Shown here one piece after another: positions 10,718-20,921 of a stretch of 44,604 nt of DNA. A program made the position numbers and the translations under genes. Source of the DNA: an uncultured Methylobacillus sp. (lineage in GTDB: Bacteria; Pseudomonadota; Gammaproteobacteria; Burkholderiales; Methylophilaceae); NCBI GenBank assembly GCA_946478965.1, contig CAMLDQ010000007.1, forward strand, positions 1 through 44,604. Direction: 5' to 3'. Numbering within the stretch: position 1 is the stretch's first letter; each line of letters begins with the position of its first letter. The notes under the pieces were generated by a model that did no database searches, had not been told where the DNA came from, and worked only from the letters and a program-made list of their open reading frames with translations.

Positions 10718-10737
10718 TAAATTTTGAGGAGAACCCC

Positions 10738-11625
10738 ATGTCCAAGAAGCATCCCGTGATTGTTGTCACCGGATCTTCCGGTGCGGGCACGACGACGGTC
10801 AAGCGCACTTTCGAGCAGATTTTCCGCCGCGAGAGTATCGAGGCTGCCGTTCTCGAAGGCGACAGCTTTCATAGCCTGACCCGTGCCGAGTTCAAGGATG
10901 CTGTCGAAGAAGCCGATCGCTTGAATCAGCGTGCTCCCAGCCATTTCGGGCCGGAAGCCAATCACTTTGACAAAATCGAGGAAACGTTCCGCATTTACGG
11001 TGAGACCGGCATGTGCCAACGCCGCTATTATGTGCATAGCAGTGCTGAAGCGGCGGAATTCAATGCACGTTTCGGTACGAAACTGCAACCGGGCGAGTTC
11101 ACCCCCTGGCAGGATATCCCGGCGGGATCGGATGTGCTTTTCTACGAAGGCTTGCACGGCGGCGTTGTAACCGACCAGGTCAATATCGCCAAGTATGTCG
11201 ATCTGCTGATCGGCGTGGTGCCTATCGTCAATCTCGAGTGGATTCAGAAAATCCATCGGGATACGGCAGAGCGCGGCTATTCGGCCGAAGCGGTGACGCA
11301 GACGATACTGCGCCGCATGCGCGATTACGTTGAGTACATCTGCCCGCAGTTCTCTAACACGGATATCAATTTCCAGCGCGTGTCCACGGTGGATACCTCC
11401 AACCCGTTCGTGGCGCGCGATATCCCGACACTGGATGAAAGCTTTGTGGTGATCCGCTACCGTGATCCGGCGAAAGCGGATTTTGAATATTTGCTGTCCA
11501 TGCTTAAGGATTCGTTCATGTCGCGCCGCAATACCATCGTCGTCCCGGGCGGCAAGATGGGGCTGGCAATGGAACTCATCCTGACGCCGCTGATCAAGGA
11601 ATTGATTGCGCGCCGGATGGACTGA
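10738..11625 (+). CDS. prk: Phosphoribulokinase (type I, proteobacterial)
   Basis: A 295-residue kinase that phosphorylates ribulose-5-phosphate to ribulose-1,5-bisphosphate, the Calvin-cycle step that supplies Rubisco. The N-terminus VIVVTGSSGAGTTTVKRTF contains the P-loop GSSGAGTT. VLFYEGLHGG is the Walker-B-like block with the conserved Glu-Gly-Leu-His. RYYVHSSAEA and PGEFTPWQDIP match the octameric type I family rather than the plant/cyanobacterial type. GAGGAG precedes the ATG. The gene is monocistronic, between its own promoter and a strong terminator, and not in a cbb operon here. It implies an autotrophic or mixotrophic host. Confidence 0.96.
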   Translation: MSKKHPVIVVTGSSGAGTTTVKRTFEQIFRRESIEAAVLEGDSFHSLTRAEFKDAVEEADRLNQRAPSHFGPEANHFDKIEETFRIYGETGMCQRRYYVHSSAEAAEFNARFGTKLQPGEFTPWQDIPAGSDVLFYEGLHGGVVTDQVNIAKYVDLLIGVVPIVNLEWIQKIHRDTAERGYSAEAVTQTILRRMRDYVEYICPQFSNTDINFQRVSTVDTSNPFVARDIPTLDESFVVIRYRDPAKADFEYLLSMLKDSFMSRRNTIVVPGGKMGLAMELILTPLIKELIARRMD

Positions 11626-11642
11626 GTCTTCACGATACGGCC

Positions 11643-11678
11643 AATAAAAAAGCCTGCGTATGCGCAGGCTTTTTTATT
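11643..11678. terminator. Bidirectional rho-independent terminator between prk and adk
   Basis: AGCCTGCG (11651-11658) pairs with CGCAGGCT (11663-11670) around a TATG loop. It is flanked by A-rich sequence on the left and a T-run on the right, so it can end transcription in both directions, for prk on the plus strand and adk on the minus strand. Confidence 0.92.
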
Positions 11679-11691
11679 TCTGGGCGGCAAC

Positions 11692-12372
<681 letters not shown>

Positions 12373-13137
12373 TCAGCCGAGGTGGTTGGCGATGGCGACG
12401 AATTGTTCTACGGCCAGGTTTTCTGCACGAAGTTGCGGATCGATCCCGAGAGCGGTGAATCCGGCATCGTCCAGCAGCCCTTTCAAGGTGTTGCGCAGGG
12501 TCTTGCGGCGCTGTCCGAAGGCGGCGGTGACGATTTTTCCAAGCAGTGCTTCATTCCTGGCCGGAAAAGGAAGTTCGGTAAATGGCACTGCGCGTACGAA
12601 AGCCGACTCCACTTTCGGTGCCGGATCGAAGGCCTCCGGCGGAACGGTGAACAGGTATTCCATCTGTAGTCTGTATTGCAGCATCACCGACAGACGCCCA
12701 TATTCCGCAGTCGAAGGAACTGCCACCATGCGTTCAACGACTTCCTTCTGCAGCATGAAATGCATGTCGACGATGTTCGGCACGTTGTCCAGCAGATGGA
12801 ACAGGATGGGAGTGGAGATGTTGTACGGCAGGTTGCCGACAACACGAATCTTTTTGCCCAGCGTGGAAAAATCGAACTTGAGTGCATCGACGTTGTGGAT
12901 GGTGATCCTGCCCGCCGGGTAGTGCTGCTGCATCCAGGCCACGATGTCGCGGTCGAGTTCGACGGCATGCAGATGGTCCAGCCGTTGCAGCAGCGGCTGC
13001 GTCAATGCACCGAGGCCGGGACCGATCTCGACCATCAAGTCCGTTGATGTCGGCCGGATGGCCTCGATGCAGGCATGGATGATGTCGGGTTCGGACAGGA
13101 AGTTCTGACCAAAGCGTTTGCGCGGAATGTGTTTCAT
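12373..13137 (-). CDS. rsmA: 16S rRNA dimethyladenosine transferase RsmA (KsgA)
   Basis: A 254-residue SAM-dependent enzyme that dimethylates A1518 and A1519 of 16S rRNA late in small-subunit assembly. [13 protein letters not shown], the SAM-binding [21 protein letters not shown] and the catalytic NLPYNIS block are all present. The ATG overlaps the TGA of pdxA by four bases, and adk follows 30 bases downstream. The lptD-surA-pdxA-rsmA order is well conserved in beta- and gammaproteobacteria. Confidence 0.96.
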   Translation of the reverse strand: MKHIPRKRFGQNFLSEPDIIHACIEAIRPTSTDLMVEIGPGLGALTQPLLQRLDHLHAVELDRDIVAWMQQHYPAGRITIHNVDALKFDFSTLGKKIRVVGNLPYNISTPILFHLLDNVPNIVDMHFMLQKEVVERMVAVPSTAEYGRLSVMLQYRLQMEYLFTVPPEAFDPAPKVESAFVRAVPFTELPFPARNEALLGKIVTAAFGQRRKTLRNTLKGLLDDAGFTALGIDPQLRAENLAVEQFVAIANHLG

Positions 13138-14078
13138 GCTGGAGCTTTCTGACGGGCAAGCATGGCGGCTAATTCGATGGCTGCATGGAGGCTGCCTGCA
13201 TCCGCTTTGCCAGTTCCTGCCAGATCAAGCGCCGTGCCATGATCGACCGATGTGCGTATGATCGGCAGCCCCAGCGTGACGTTGACGCCGCCGCCGAAGC
13301 TGGCGTGCTTCAGCACGGCGAGCCCTTGGTCGTGGTACATGGCGAGGAATGCGTCGCACTGCTGGATGTTGTGCTGGCTGAACATGGTATCGGCGGGGAG
13401 GGGGCCGGCGAGGCGCATGCCTTCGCTACGTAGTTTGTCGAGGACGGGGATGATCGTGTCGATTTCTTCCATGCCCAGGTGTCCGCTCTCGCCCGCATGA
13501 GGGTTGAGCCCGGCGACGTAGATGGCAGGATGTGCGATGCCGAAGCGATCCACAAGGTCTTTATGCAGGATGCGGAGCGTCATTTCCAGACTCGCTGGCG
13601 TAATGGCATCCGGCACTCTGCGTAGCGGTATGTGGATGGTTGCCAAAGCAACGCGCATGCCGCCACCGACCAGCATCATCACGACATTTCTGGTATGGGT
13701 CAATTCGGCGAGAAATTCGGTGTGGCCGGTAAAAGGAATGCCGGCATCGTTGATGATGCCCTTGTGTACCGGGGCGGTGACCATGGCGTCGAATTCCCCG
13801 TGCATGCAGCCCTGGGCGGCACAAGTCAACGTTTTCAGCACATAGCCGCTGTTGCGCGCATCCAGTCTCCCTGGCTCGGCCGGCGCGGCGAGCGGGACAT
13901 GATGGATTCGCAGATTTCCGAGATTCAGGCCGAGTTGATCGGCACGCGATTCAAGCAGCGCGCGGTCGGCAATGACAGTGATCTCGACATGTTGGGGTTG
14001 CCCTGCCAGCATTGCGCAGAGATCGGGGCCGATGCCGGCGGGCTCCCCTGCAGTGAGGGCGATACGGACCGGGGGCAC
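13134..14078 (-). CDS. pdxA: 4-hydroxythreonine-4-phosphate dehydrogenase
   Basis: A 314-residue enzyme of pyridoxal phosphate biosynthesis that oxidises 4-phosphohydroxythreonine with [18 protein letters not shown] opens the protein. The metal-binding histidines sit in [25 protein letters not shown] and [15 protein letters not shown] at 14078 is the likely start, four bases after the surA stop. A longer frame from 14174 exists but overlaps surA heavily and adds no family sequence. The ribosome-binding site for the GTG is weak, consistent with coupling to surA. Confidence 0.93.
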   Translation of the reverse strand: MPPVRIALTAGEPAGIGPDLCAMLAGQPQHVEITVIADRALLESRADQLGLNLGNLRIHHVPLAAPAEPGRLDARNSGYVLKTLTCAAQGCMHGEFDAMVTAPVHKGIINDAGIPFTGHTEFLAELTHTRNVVMMLVGGGMRVALATIHIPLRRVPDAITPASLEMTLRILHKDLVDRFGIAHPAIYVAGLNPHAGESGHLGMEEIDTIIPVLDKLRSEGMRLAGPLPADTMFSQHNIQQCDAFLAMYHDQGLAVLKHASFGGGVNVTLGLPIIRTSVDHGTALDLAGTGKADAGSLHAAIELAAMLARQKAPA

Positions 14079-14082
14079 GGGC

Positions 14083-15399
14083 TTAGAATTTGTCCTCAAG
14101 CCGGTACTCGACATAGGCACGGTCGCGCAGCTCCCGTAGCCAGTCGTCATAGGCTTCGTCGGATTTGCGTGCACGTATCTCGTTGCGGGCTTTGAGGCGC
14201 GCTGCCTCCTTGCTCATGTCCTGGTTGCGCCGTTCCAGCACCTGGATCAGGTGCCAGCCGAATGGCGAACGGATTGGCTCGCTGATCTCGCCCGGCTTGA
14301 GCGCATTCATCGCTTTTTCGAACTCCGGCACGGTGTCGCCTGGGTTGACCCAGCCGAGATCGCCGCCATTGGCGGCCGAGCCATCTTCGGAGTGCAGGCG
14401 TGCCAGCTCGGCAAAATCACCACCGTTCTCCAAGCGCTCTCTCAGGTCTTGCAAGCGGTGCTTGGCATCGTCGTCGGAGACGATTTCGCTCGGTTTGATG
14501 AGAATGTGGCGCACATGGGTTTGCTGCACCAGGGTCGGCATGGAGGCGCCGCGTTGGTCGTTGAGTTTGAGGATATGGAAACCGTTAGGGCTGCGCAGGA
14601 TGGGGGTGGTTTCACCCGGTTTGAGCTTTTTGATGGCGTCGATGAACAGGGCGGGAAGCTGGCTGTCGGTTTTCCAGCCTAAGCCGCCGCCCTCAAGGGC
14701 ATTAGGGGCGTCTGAGAAGCGGGCCGAGACCTGCGCGAAGTCTTCGCCTGCCTGCAGGCGTTTCATGGCTTCATCCGCTTTGGCTTTCAGTTTTTGCAAC
14801 TCATCCGGAGAGCCTTCTTCCGGTGTGCGGATCAGGATATGCGAGATGTTGTATTCGTCTTGGACATCGTGGCGCGAAGCTTGGGTGGTCAGATAGTTAT
14901 CGATTTCGGCTTCGGTGACGGTGATGCGGTTATCTACCTCGCGCTCCCGCAGTCGTGCCAGGATGATTTCGTTGCGGATGTCTTCGCGGAATTTTGCATA
15001 GCTGATCCCATCCTTTTCCAAGGCCTCGCGAAATTGACTGGGGGTGAGCTTGTTCTGGTCGGCAATGCGTTCCAGTGTCTTGTCGAGCTGACTGTCATCC
15101 ACCTTGAGACCGGTTTGCGCAGCGAGCTGCAGTTGTAAGCGATCCGTGATGAGCCGCTCCAGTACCTGCTTCTCGAGCACGTCCTGCGGGGGCAGTGCCG
15201 CCCCCTTTTTCTCTAATTGATCCAGGACGATTCTGATACGGTCCCGCAATTCCCCGTAGGTGATGACGTCGTTATTGACGACGGCGACAATGCGGTCGAC
15301 TTGGGTAATGTCGTCGACGGGAGCGGCGTGTGCATATCCGGCAAAGAGAATGAAAGCCATAGCCAGCCAATGGCGGGCATAAGTCAGCAGGGAGGTCAT
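14083..15399 (-). CDS. surA: Periplasmic chaperone/peptidyl-prolyl isomerase SurA
   Basis: A 438-residue periplasmic chaperone that escorts outer-membrane beta-barrel proteins such as LptD to the BAM complex. It begins with a signal peptide ending in AGYAHA (cleavage near residue 25). An N-terminal helical chaperone domain follows, then two parvulin domains. The first starts at [14 protein letters not shown] and the second at [14 protein letters not shown], each with a GGxLGW-type block. A C-terminal helix completes the SurA layout. It is nine bases downstream of lptD, as in most relatives. Confidence 0.95.
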   Translation of the reverse strand: MTSLLTYARHWLAMAFILFAGYAHAAPVDDITQVDRIVAVVNNDVITYGELRDRIRIVLDQLEKKGAALPPQDVLEKQVLERLITDRLQLQLAAQTGLKVDDSQLDKTLERIADQNKLTPSQFREALEKDGISYAKFREDIRNEIILARLREREVDNRITVTEAEIDNYLTTQASRHDVQDEYNISHILIRTPEEGSPDELQKLKAKADEAMKRLQAGEDFAQVSARFSDAPNALEGGGLGWKTDSQLPALFIDAIKKLKPGETTPILRSPNGFHILKLNDQRGASMPTLVQQTHVRHILIKPSEIVSDDDAKHRLQDLRERLENGGDFAELARLHSEDGSAANGGDLGWVNPGDTVPEFEKAMNALKPGEISEPIRSPFGWHLIQVLERRNQDMSKEAARLKARNEIRARKSDEAYDDWLRELRDRAYVEYRLEDKF

Positions 15400-15408
15400 G
15401 TGATGGCG

Positions 15409-17748
15409 CTACCGAGGTTCGTCAGGGATCAAATCAGTGCTAGTGTACCCGGGAATGCTGCGTTTGAGCAGGGTAAGCGGGTTGGTGCCGATCGAGGCCA
15501 TGCCTCCAAGTTCGAGCTGGAAAAAGAATGCATAGTTCGGTTTTGCATCCGTTGCGGTGGAAACACGCTGCATGACGGCGCGCGCCTGCCAGCAGCCGGC
15601 ATCGTACTCGACGCCGGCAATGCCTTCGATGGGCCGGTTTTCCTTCAGCGAATAATTCCACCGGGCCAGGCTGTACCACTGGCTGGAAAGCGGCCATTCA
15701 CTGGAAAGATCGATTTGTTCGAGACTTTCGCGGGTGAAGCGGTAGCTCAGGTTCAAGGTCTTGCCCGGCTCCGGATTGTAGCGCGCGCCGAGGTTCGCCT
15801 TGATGGAGCGGTCGAGATCTGTGTTGTACTGCCAGGCGGCATCGACATTCCAGTGGGTCAGCAGACGTGCGGTTACTGCCGCCACGATGTCGGAAGAGTT
15901 GTTGGTAAAGATGTCGCCGCCGGGCAGCGTGATCTTGCGATCGCCGAAGTAAAAACGTTGCCCAATGGTAGTGACCAGGCGCTCAATACCGGTATTTGCA
16001 TCGATGAGGCGACTGGTGACAGCCATGGTCAACTGGTTTGCGTCATTGATGCGGTCGTTGCCGGTAAACCGGTTTTCCGCGAACAGCGTGCTGAGGTTGA
16101 GATCGGCCTCGGAAGTATCGAACATCGGCAGTTGCGACTGGTCGCGATACGGGACATAGACATAGAACAGTCGAGGTTCAAGCGTCTGGGTATAGCGATT
16201 CTTCACCACGCGGACGTCGCGGTCGAAATACAGCCCGCTGTCGAGGCTGAATATCGGGAGTGTGCGATGCTCGTTGCCGTATTCGCCTGTGGTGACATTG
16301 CCGTGCGTGTCGGTCAACGTAAACGCTGTATTACTCAGGTTGTACTCGGTGTAGTGCACGCCCAGTTTCGGCGTGATGAAGCCGTAAGAGCTTTCGAGCG
16401 GGACACTGATGCTGGGGTAGAGCACGGTACGGCTGCCGGTGACGCCCGTATTCAGGGTGGCGCCGGCAGCGCTGGTGACATTCTGCGTCGTCGGAGCCAG
16501 GCTGCTGCGCTGGAAGTTCGACCACTGGCTGTAAAGGTTGGTGTCAAGCAGCGCCCACTCCTTGTTACCGTTTACGGTCAACTGCGGCAGGCGCTGGTAA
16601 GGGAAAGAGAGTTGATCGAGTGTCTGGTATTGTTCGGCAACGCCAGTGAATTGCCAGTTGTCATCAGAGTAGTTTAATGACCCGCGCTGCGGCAGGTTGA
16701 CCCGGCTGGTGGCGGTGATGCTGGTGGACAGGTCGGAGAAGTACTGGGCGTCCGATATCCGCTCGATGTCATAATTACCCGACCAGCCGTGACCGAAATT
16801 CTGGGTATGGGTCAGCTTCGCATAGTAGCGGTCGTGCTCGGTCTGATTGTCGTTCGGCAGGAGTTCGATGTTGTCCTGTCCAAAGTAATCGGCATTCAGA
16901 TAACGGAATTCGCCCTGCATCTGCACGCCGCGTTTGCTGAGGATGCGCGGCGTGACGGTTGCGTCCATGTTGGGAGCAATGTTCCAGTAGTAGGGCAGCG
17001 CGAATTCGGCGCCGCTTCGCGTTGTTGTGCCGAAGCTAGGGAACAGGAAACCGCTTTTGCGCTGCTGGTTGAACGAAAAGTCGATCCACGGGGTGTATAG
17101 AATGGGGACTCCCTTGAACTCGACGCTGGCATGAGAGGCCGTGGCAGTTTCTGTGTGGTGGTCCAGTTCCAGTTCCTTGGCGCGCAGGTACCAGTCGTCC
17201 ACGCCTGCTTCGCAGGTGGTGTAGCGGGCACTGTAAAGACGCTCTTTTTCCGGTCCTTCGAACACGATCTGTTTCGCGCTGCCGCGGGAAAATCCATCGC
17301 CGGGTTTCAGCGACTTTTTCAAGGAAACGTCGGAAACTGCAATGGCTTCCTGCTGTGTCTTATCAGTTTGCGGTTTCCGGTTGAGGACGAAAACCGGTTC
17401 CTTCATCTCCCCTTCGCGATCTTCCAGCCTGAGACGCAGTTCGGGGCCGCGAACGTCAAAGCCATCCTGCTCGATACGGGTGTTGCCGCTGACATGCAGT
17501 TCGGAATTGAGCATATCGTAGTCGATGCGGTCGCCGAAGATTGTTTTGTCATCCTGACGCAGTTCGGCATCACCGATGGCCCGCATCTTGCGGTCGAGAT
17601 AGATTTCCAGCTTATCGGCATCGATGACGGTTGCGCCCGGTTGGACGGCTTCCGGCGATGGCGTGCCATTTCCGGCTTCCGCAGATGCATAACCACTCGC
17701 CAAGGTGGGTAAGGCGAGCAGGAAGGCAAAAACGCGGTTTTTATGCAT
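15409..17748 (-). CDS. lptD: LPS-assembly protein LptD
   Basis: A 779-residue outer-membrane barrel that inserts LPS with LptE. A signal peptide (cleavage around ASGYASA) precedes the periplasmic OstA/LptA-like jellyroll (TVIDADKLEIYLDRKMRAIG), followed by a long beta-barrel domain. Only two cysteines remain in the mature protein, one in YTTCEAGVDDWYLRA and one in EYDAGCWQARAVMQ. In E. coli four cysteines make two inter-domain disulfides; here a single one is possible. It heads a minus-strand operon with surA, pdxA and rsmA, diverging from amgK. Confidence 0.95.
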   Translation of the reverse strand: MHKNRVFAFLLALPTLASGYASAEAGNGTPSPEAVQPGATVIDADKLEIYLDRKMRAIGDAELRQDDKTIFGDRIDYDMLNSELHVSGNTRIEQDGFDVRGPELRLRLEDREGEMKEPVFVLNRKPQTDKTQQEAIAVSDVSLKKSLKPGDGFSRGSAKQIVFEGPEKERLYSARYTTCEAGVDDWYLRAKELELDHHTETATASHASVEFKGVPILYTPWIDFSFNQQRKSGFLFPSFGTTTRSGAEFALPYYWNIAPNMDATVTPRILSKRGVQMQGEFRYLNADYFGQDNIELLPNDNQTEHDRYYAKLTHTQNFGHGWSGNYDIERISDAQYFSDLSTSITATSRVNLPQRGSLNYSDDNWQFTGVAEQYQTLDQLSFPYQRLPQLTVNGNKEWALLDTNLYSQWSNFQRSSLAPTTQNVTSAAGATLNTGVTGSRTVLYPSISVPLESSYGFITPKLGVHYTEYNLSNTAFTLTDTHGNVTTGEYGNEHRTLPIFSLDSGLYFDRDVRVVKNRYTQTLEPRLFYVYVPYRDQSQLPMFDTSEADLNLSTLFAENRFTGNDRINDANQLTMAVTSRLIDANTGIERLVTTIGQRFYFGDRKITLPGGDIFTNNSSDIVAAVTARLLTHWNVDAAWQYNTDLDRSIKANLGARYNPEPGKTLNLSYRFTRESLEQIDLSSEWPLSSQWYSLARWNYSLKENRPIEGIAGVEYDAGCWQARAVMQRVSTATDAKPNYAFFFQLELGGMASIGTNPLTLLKRSIPGYTSTDLIPDEPR

Positions 17749-17950
17749 GGGCGGACGGACGGAGGTCTGGAGAGTGGGGGAATCTTTATTGGTGGTGATA
17801 AAATCGCATAAATTTGGCGTTTAGGCAATGCGCACATGCCGCCAGAGGCTGCGGCGATTCCCCGCGGCTTCAATATTACCCTTTTTGGCCAATGGGTTGT
17901 CTGGTAAGCCTTGATTTTGGCTGCGCGAAGTTATTGGAGAGTGGCAGGAC
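17749..17950. promoter_or_regulatory. Divergent intergenic region lptD / amgK
   Basis: These 202 bases separate the divergent lptD and amgK genes and must carry both promoters. AT-rich stretches with -10-like character occur on the plus strand around 17797-17805 (TGATAAAAT) and on the minus strand around 17872-17880. Neither has a clear -35, and no sigma-E consensus was recognised. I see no RNA gene here. Confidence 0.35.
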
Positions 17951-18955
17951 GTGGAAAGACAACAGCAACTGAATGACTGGCTGATGAAGCAATTCGGGGA
18001 TGCGGCATTTTCTCTGGCCCCGGCTTCGGCCGACGCGAGTTTCCGCCGTTATTTTCGCGTCACCCTGCCGGAACGCACGCTGATCGCGATGGATGCGCCG
18101 CCATCGCATGAGGATTGCACACCGTTTCTGCATGTGGCTGAAGTATTCGGCGCTACGGGCGTCAATGTCCCTCATGTTCTGGCGCAGGATATCGCACAGG
18201 GCTTCCTGCTATTGTCCGACCTTGGCGATGTGACCTACCTCTCTGCGCTCAATGCGGGCAATGCTGCCAAGCTTTACCAGGATGCAACTGAAGCGCTGCT
18301 CCGGATTCAGCAGGCCAGCCAGCCCAGTGTGCTGCCACCTTACGACGAAGCCCTGCTGACGCGGGAAATGCGTTTGTTTCCGGAATGGTATGTTGCCAGG
18401 CATCTGGGGGTCACGCTGGATGAAAGTCAGCAAGCCCTGCTGCAGCGGATCTTCGATCTCTTGACCGCCAATATCCTGGGGCAGGCGCAAGTCTACGTGC
18501 ACCGCGACTATCACTCGCGTAACTTGATGGTATGCGGTGCCGCTCTGGGCGGGAATCCCGGGATCCTGGATTTTCAGGATGCGGTCTACGGCGCGATCAC
18601 CTACGACCTGGTATCCCTGTTCAAGGATGCCTATATCCGCTGGGAAGAAGAGCAGGTGTTGGACTGGCTGGTGCGGTATTGGGAAAAGGCCAGGAATGTT
18701 GGTCTGGCGGTTCCTCAGGACTTCGGTGAGTTTTACCGCGATTTCGAGTGGATGGGAGTGCAGCGGCATCTCAAGGTGCTGGGGATATTCGCCCGACTGT
18801 TCCACCGCGACGGCAAGGAAGGGTATCTCAAGAATATGCCGTTGGTGATGGATTATTTGCGACGGACCTGTGATCGCTATGTCGAATTGCGGCCGCTGTT
18901 GCGACTGCTCGACCAACTGGAAAGTCGGCAACCGCAGTTCGGATACACCTTTTGA
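17951..18955 (+). CDS. amgK: N-acetylmuramate/N-acetylglucosamine kinase AmgK
   Basis: A 334-residue aminoglycoside-phosphotransferase-fold kinase that phosphorylates the anomeric position of N-acetylmuramate in cell-wall recycling. ASADASFRRYFRVTL is the nucleotide loop region. VYVHRDYHSRNLMV carries the catalytic HxDxxxxN pattern, and GILDFQDAVYG is the metal-binding DFQD block. The start is GTG at 17951 behind GGCAGGA. MurU follows with an overlapping TGATG, which makes the sugar-kinase assignment much stronger than a generic phosphotransferase call. Confidence 0.9.
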   Translation: MERQQQLNDWLMKQFGDAAFSLAPASADASFRRYFRVTLPERTLIAMDAPPSHEDCTPFLHVAEVFGATGVNVPHVLAQDIAQGFLLLSDLGDVTYLSALNAGNAAKLYQDATEALLRIQQASQPSVLPPYDEALLTREMRLFPEWYVARHLGVTLDESQQALLQRIFDLLTANILGQAQVYVHRDYHSRNLMVCGAALGGNPGILDFQDAVYGAITYDLVSLFKDAYIRWEEEQVLDWLVRYWEKARNVGLAVPQDFGEFYRDFEWMGVQRHLKVLGIFARLFHRDGKEGYLKNMPLVMDYLRRTCDRYVELRPLLRLLDQLESRQPQFGYTF

Positions 18956-19623
18956 TGAAAGCGATGATTCTGGCTGCCGGGCGAGGCGAGCGCATGCGCC
19001 CGTTGACCGATCATGTGCCCAAGCCATTGCTGGCGGCAGGAGGAAAGCCGCTGATTGTCTGGCATATTGAACATCTCGCACGCGCCGGTTTCGACGACCT
19101 GGTGATCAATCATGCACATCTGGGCAAGCAGATCGAGCTTGCGCTGGAAGATGGTGCGTGCTGGGGCGTGCATATCGAATATTCGCCCGAGCCGGAAGCG
19201 CTGGAAACAGCGGGCGGAATTGCGCAGGCCCTGCCGTTGCTGGGTGAGGCCCCTTTTCTGGTAGTCAATGGCGATATCTTCACCGAGTTCGATTTTTCGG
19301 GCTTGGCTGCGCAGCCGATGGATGGCGTTGCGGCCCATCTGGTCCTCGTGGACAATCCTCCCCAGCATCCGCACGGGGATTTTTTTCTGGAAGACGGCTG
19401 GTTGGTGGAGGAAGGGACTCAGCGATTGACCTTCTCCGGAATTGGCGTCTATCGCCCCGAATTTTTTGCCGGAGTCATGCCGGGCAGCAAGGCCCGGCTG
19501 GCCCCGCTGCTGCATGACGCCATTCATGCCGGAAGCGTTAGCGCTGAACATTACACGGGCACTTGGGTCGATGTGGGGACGCCGGATCGCCTCAGTGCCT
19601 TGGATGCCTTACTGAAAACATGA
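18955..19623 (+). CDS. murU: N-acetylmuramate-1-phosphate uridylyltransferase MurU
   Basis: A 222-residue nucleotidyltransferase that converts N-acetylmuramate-1-phosphate to UDP-MurNAc, bypassing MurA and MurB. KAMILAAGRGERMRPLT and KPLLAAGGKPLI form the sugar-nucleotidyltransferase signature, and VVNGDIFTEFDF holds the metal-binding Asp. ATG at 18955 overlaps the amgK stop by one base (TGATG); an upstream TTG in the same frame is less likely. In Pseudomonas this pair gives intrinsic tolerance to fosfomycin (established knowledge for that genus). The stop overlaps the pepP start. Confidence 0.92.
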   Translation: MKAMILAAGRGERMRPLTDHVPKPLLAAGGKPLIVWHIEHLARAGFDDLVINHAHLGKQIELALEDGACWGVHIEYSPEPEALETAGGIAQALPLLGEAPFLVVNGDIFTEFDFSGLAAQPMDGVAAHLVLVDNPPQHPHGDFFLEDGWLVEEGTQRLTFSGIGVYRPEFFAGVMPGSKARLAPLLHDAIHAGSVSAEHYTGTWVDVGTPDRLSALDALLKT

Positions 19624-20921
19624 TAGACATTACTCTTACGCAACAGCGTCGCCGCTTGTTGACGCAACGGATGCAGAGCGGCATTGCATTAATTCCGACG
19701 GCGCCCGAAGCCTTGCGCAACCGCGATAGTCATTATCCGTATCGGTTCGATAGTTCATTTTACTATCTGACAGGTTTTACTGAGCCGGAAGCGCTGCTGG
19801 TACTGGTTGCCGGTGATAATCCAAAAAGCATCCTGTTCTGCCGGGACAAGGATGTCGAACGGGAAATCTGGGACGGCTTCCGTTACGGCCCGGAGGGCGC
19901 CAGGGCAGTATTCGGCCTGGATGAATGTCATTCTTTTGCCCAGTTGGACGAACTATTGCCGGCGATGTTAGCTGACCAGCCCTGTTTGCACTATGCGCTG
20001 GGTGCGGATGCGCACTGGGATACGCGAGTCACTGGCTGGCTGAACGCCGTGCGCGCCCAGTCACGTAGCGGCGTCAGCGCTCCGGTCCGGATTAACGACG
20101 TGCGTGTGCTGATAGATGAAATGCGCTTGTTCAAGGCGCCGGAAGAAGTTGCTCTCATGCAGCGCGCTGCAGATATTTCGGCCAACGCACACCGCCGCGC
20201 GATGCGTGCCGCTCGCCCCGGAGTGGCGGAGTACGAAGTCGAGGCGGAGTTGCTGCACGAGTTCCGCCATCAGGGCGCCCAGTCGCCGGCCTACCATTCC
20301 ATTGTGGCCGGCGGTGCCAATGCTTGCGTACTGCATTACGTGTTCAACAATGCAACGCTGCAGGACGGTGACCTGCTGCTGATCGATGCCGGTTGTGAAC
20401 TGGATGGCTACGCCTCCGATATCACGCGCACGTTCCCGGTCAATGGTCGGTTCAGCGGGCCTCAGAGGGATCTGTACGAGTTGGTGCTTGCCGCGCAGGC
20501 TGCTGCGATCGAGGCCGTGCGCCCTGGCAATCACTGGAACGCTCCGCACGAAGCGGCGCTGAATGTCCTCGTTCAGGGGTTCATTGATTTCGGACTTTGC
20601 CATGGCACACCGGAATCTGTATTGGAATCAGGCGATTACCGCAGGTTCTATATGCATCGAACGGGTCACTGGCTGGGCCTGGACGTGCATGACGTCGGCG
20701 AATACAAGCAGGATGGCGAGTGGCGGAAGCTGGAGCCCGATATGGTGCTTACCGTGGAACCTGGCTGTTACGTGCGCCCCGGCAAGGATGTGCCGGAGCA
20801 TTTCTGGAACATTGGCATTCGGATTGAGGACGATGCCGTGGTGACCCCGTCCGGATGCGAAATTCTCTCGCATGATGCCCCCAAAACGGTGGCCGAGATT
20901 GAAGCATGGATGGCGCGGTGA
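19620..20921 (+). CDS. pepP: Xaa-Pro aminopeptidase (aminopeptidase P)
   Basis: A 433-residue metallopeptidase that removes N-terminal residues preceding proline. The N-terminal domain has SSFYYLTGFTEPEALLVL. The pita-bread catalytic domain shows the dinuclear metal ligands in LLIDAGCELDGYASDITRTF, HRTGHWLGLDVHD, VLTVEPGCYV and IGIRIEDDAVVT. ATG at 19620 overlaps the murU stop by four bases; the longer open frame upstream lies within murU. The pepP-ubiH neighbourhood is standard in proteobacteria. Confidence 0.95.
   Translation: MIDITLTQQRRRLLTQRMQSGIALIPTAPEALRNRDSHYPYRFDSSFYYLTGFTEPEALLVLVAGDNPKSILFCRDKDVEREIWDGFRYGPEGARAVFGLDECHSFAQLDELLPAMLADQPCLHYALGADAHWDTRVTGWLNAVRAQSRSGVSAPVRINDVRVLIDEMRLFKAPEEVALMQRAADISANAHRRAMRAARPGVAEYEVEAELLHEFRHQGAQSPAYHSIVAGGANACVLHYVFNNATLQDGDLLLIDAGCELDGYASDITRTFPVNGRFSGPQRDLYELVLAAQAAAIEAVRPGNHWNAPHEAALNVLVQGFIDFGLCHGTPESVLESGDYRRFYMHRTGHWLGLDVHDVGEYKQDGEWRKLEPDMVLTVEPGCYVRPGKDVPEHFWNIGIRIEDDAVVTPSGCEILSHDAPKTVAEIEAWMAR

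Noticed and set aside
15217..16677. Long plus-strand open frame (486 codons) opposite lptD
   Set aside because: It mirrors the codon positions of lptD on the other strand, has no recognisable family blocks and no ribosome-binding site; lptD is unmistakable.
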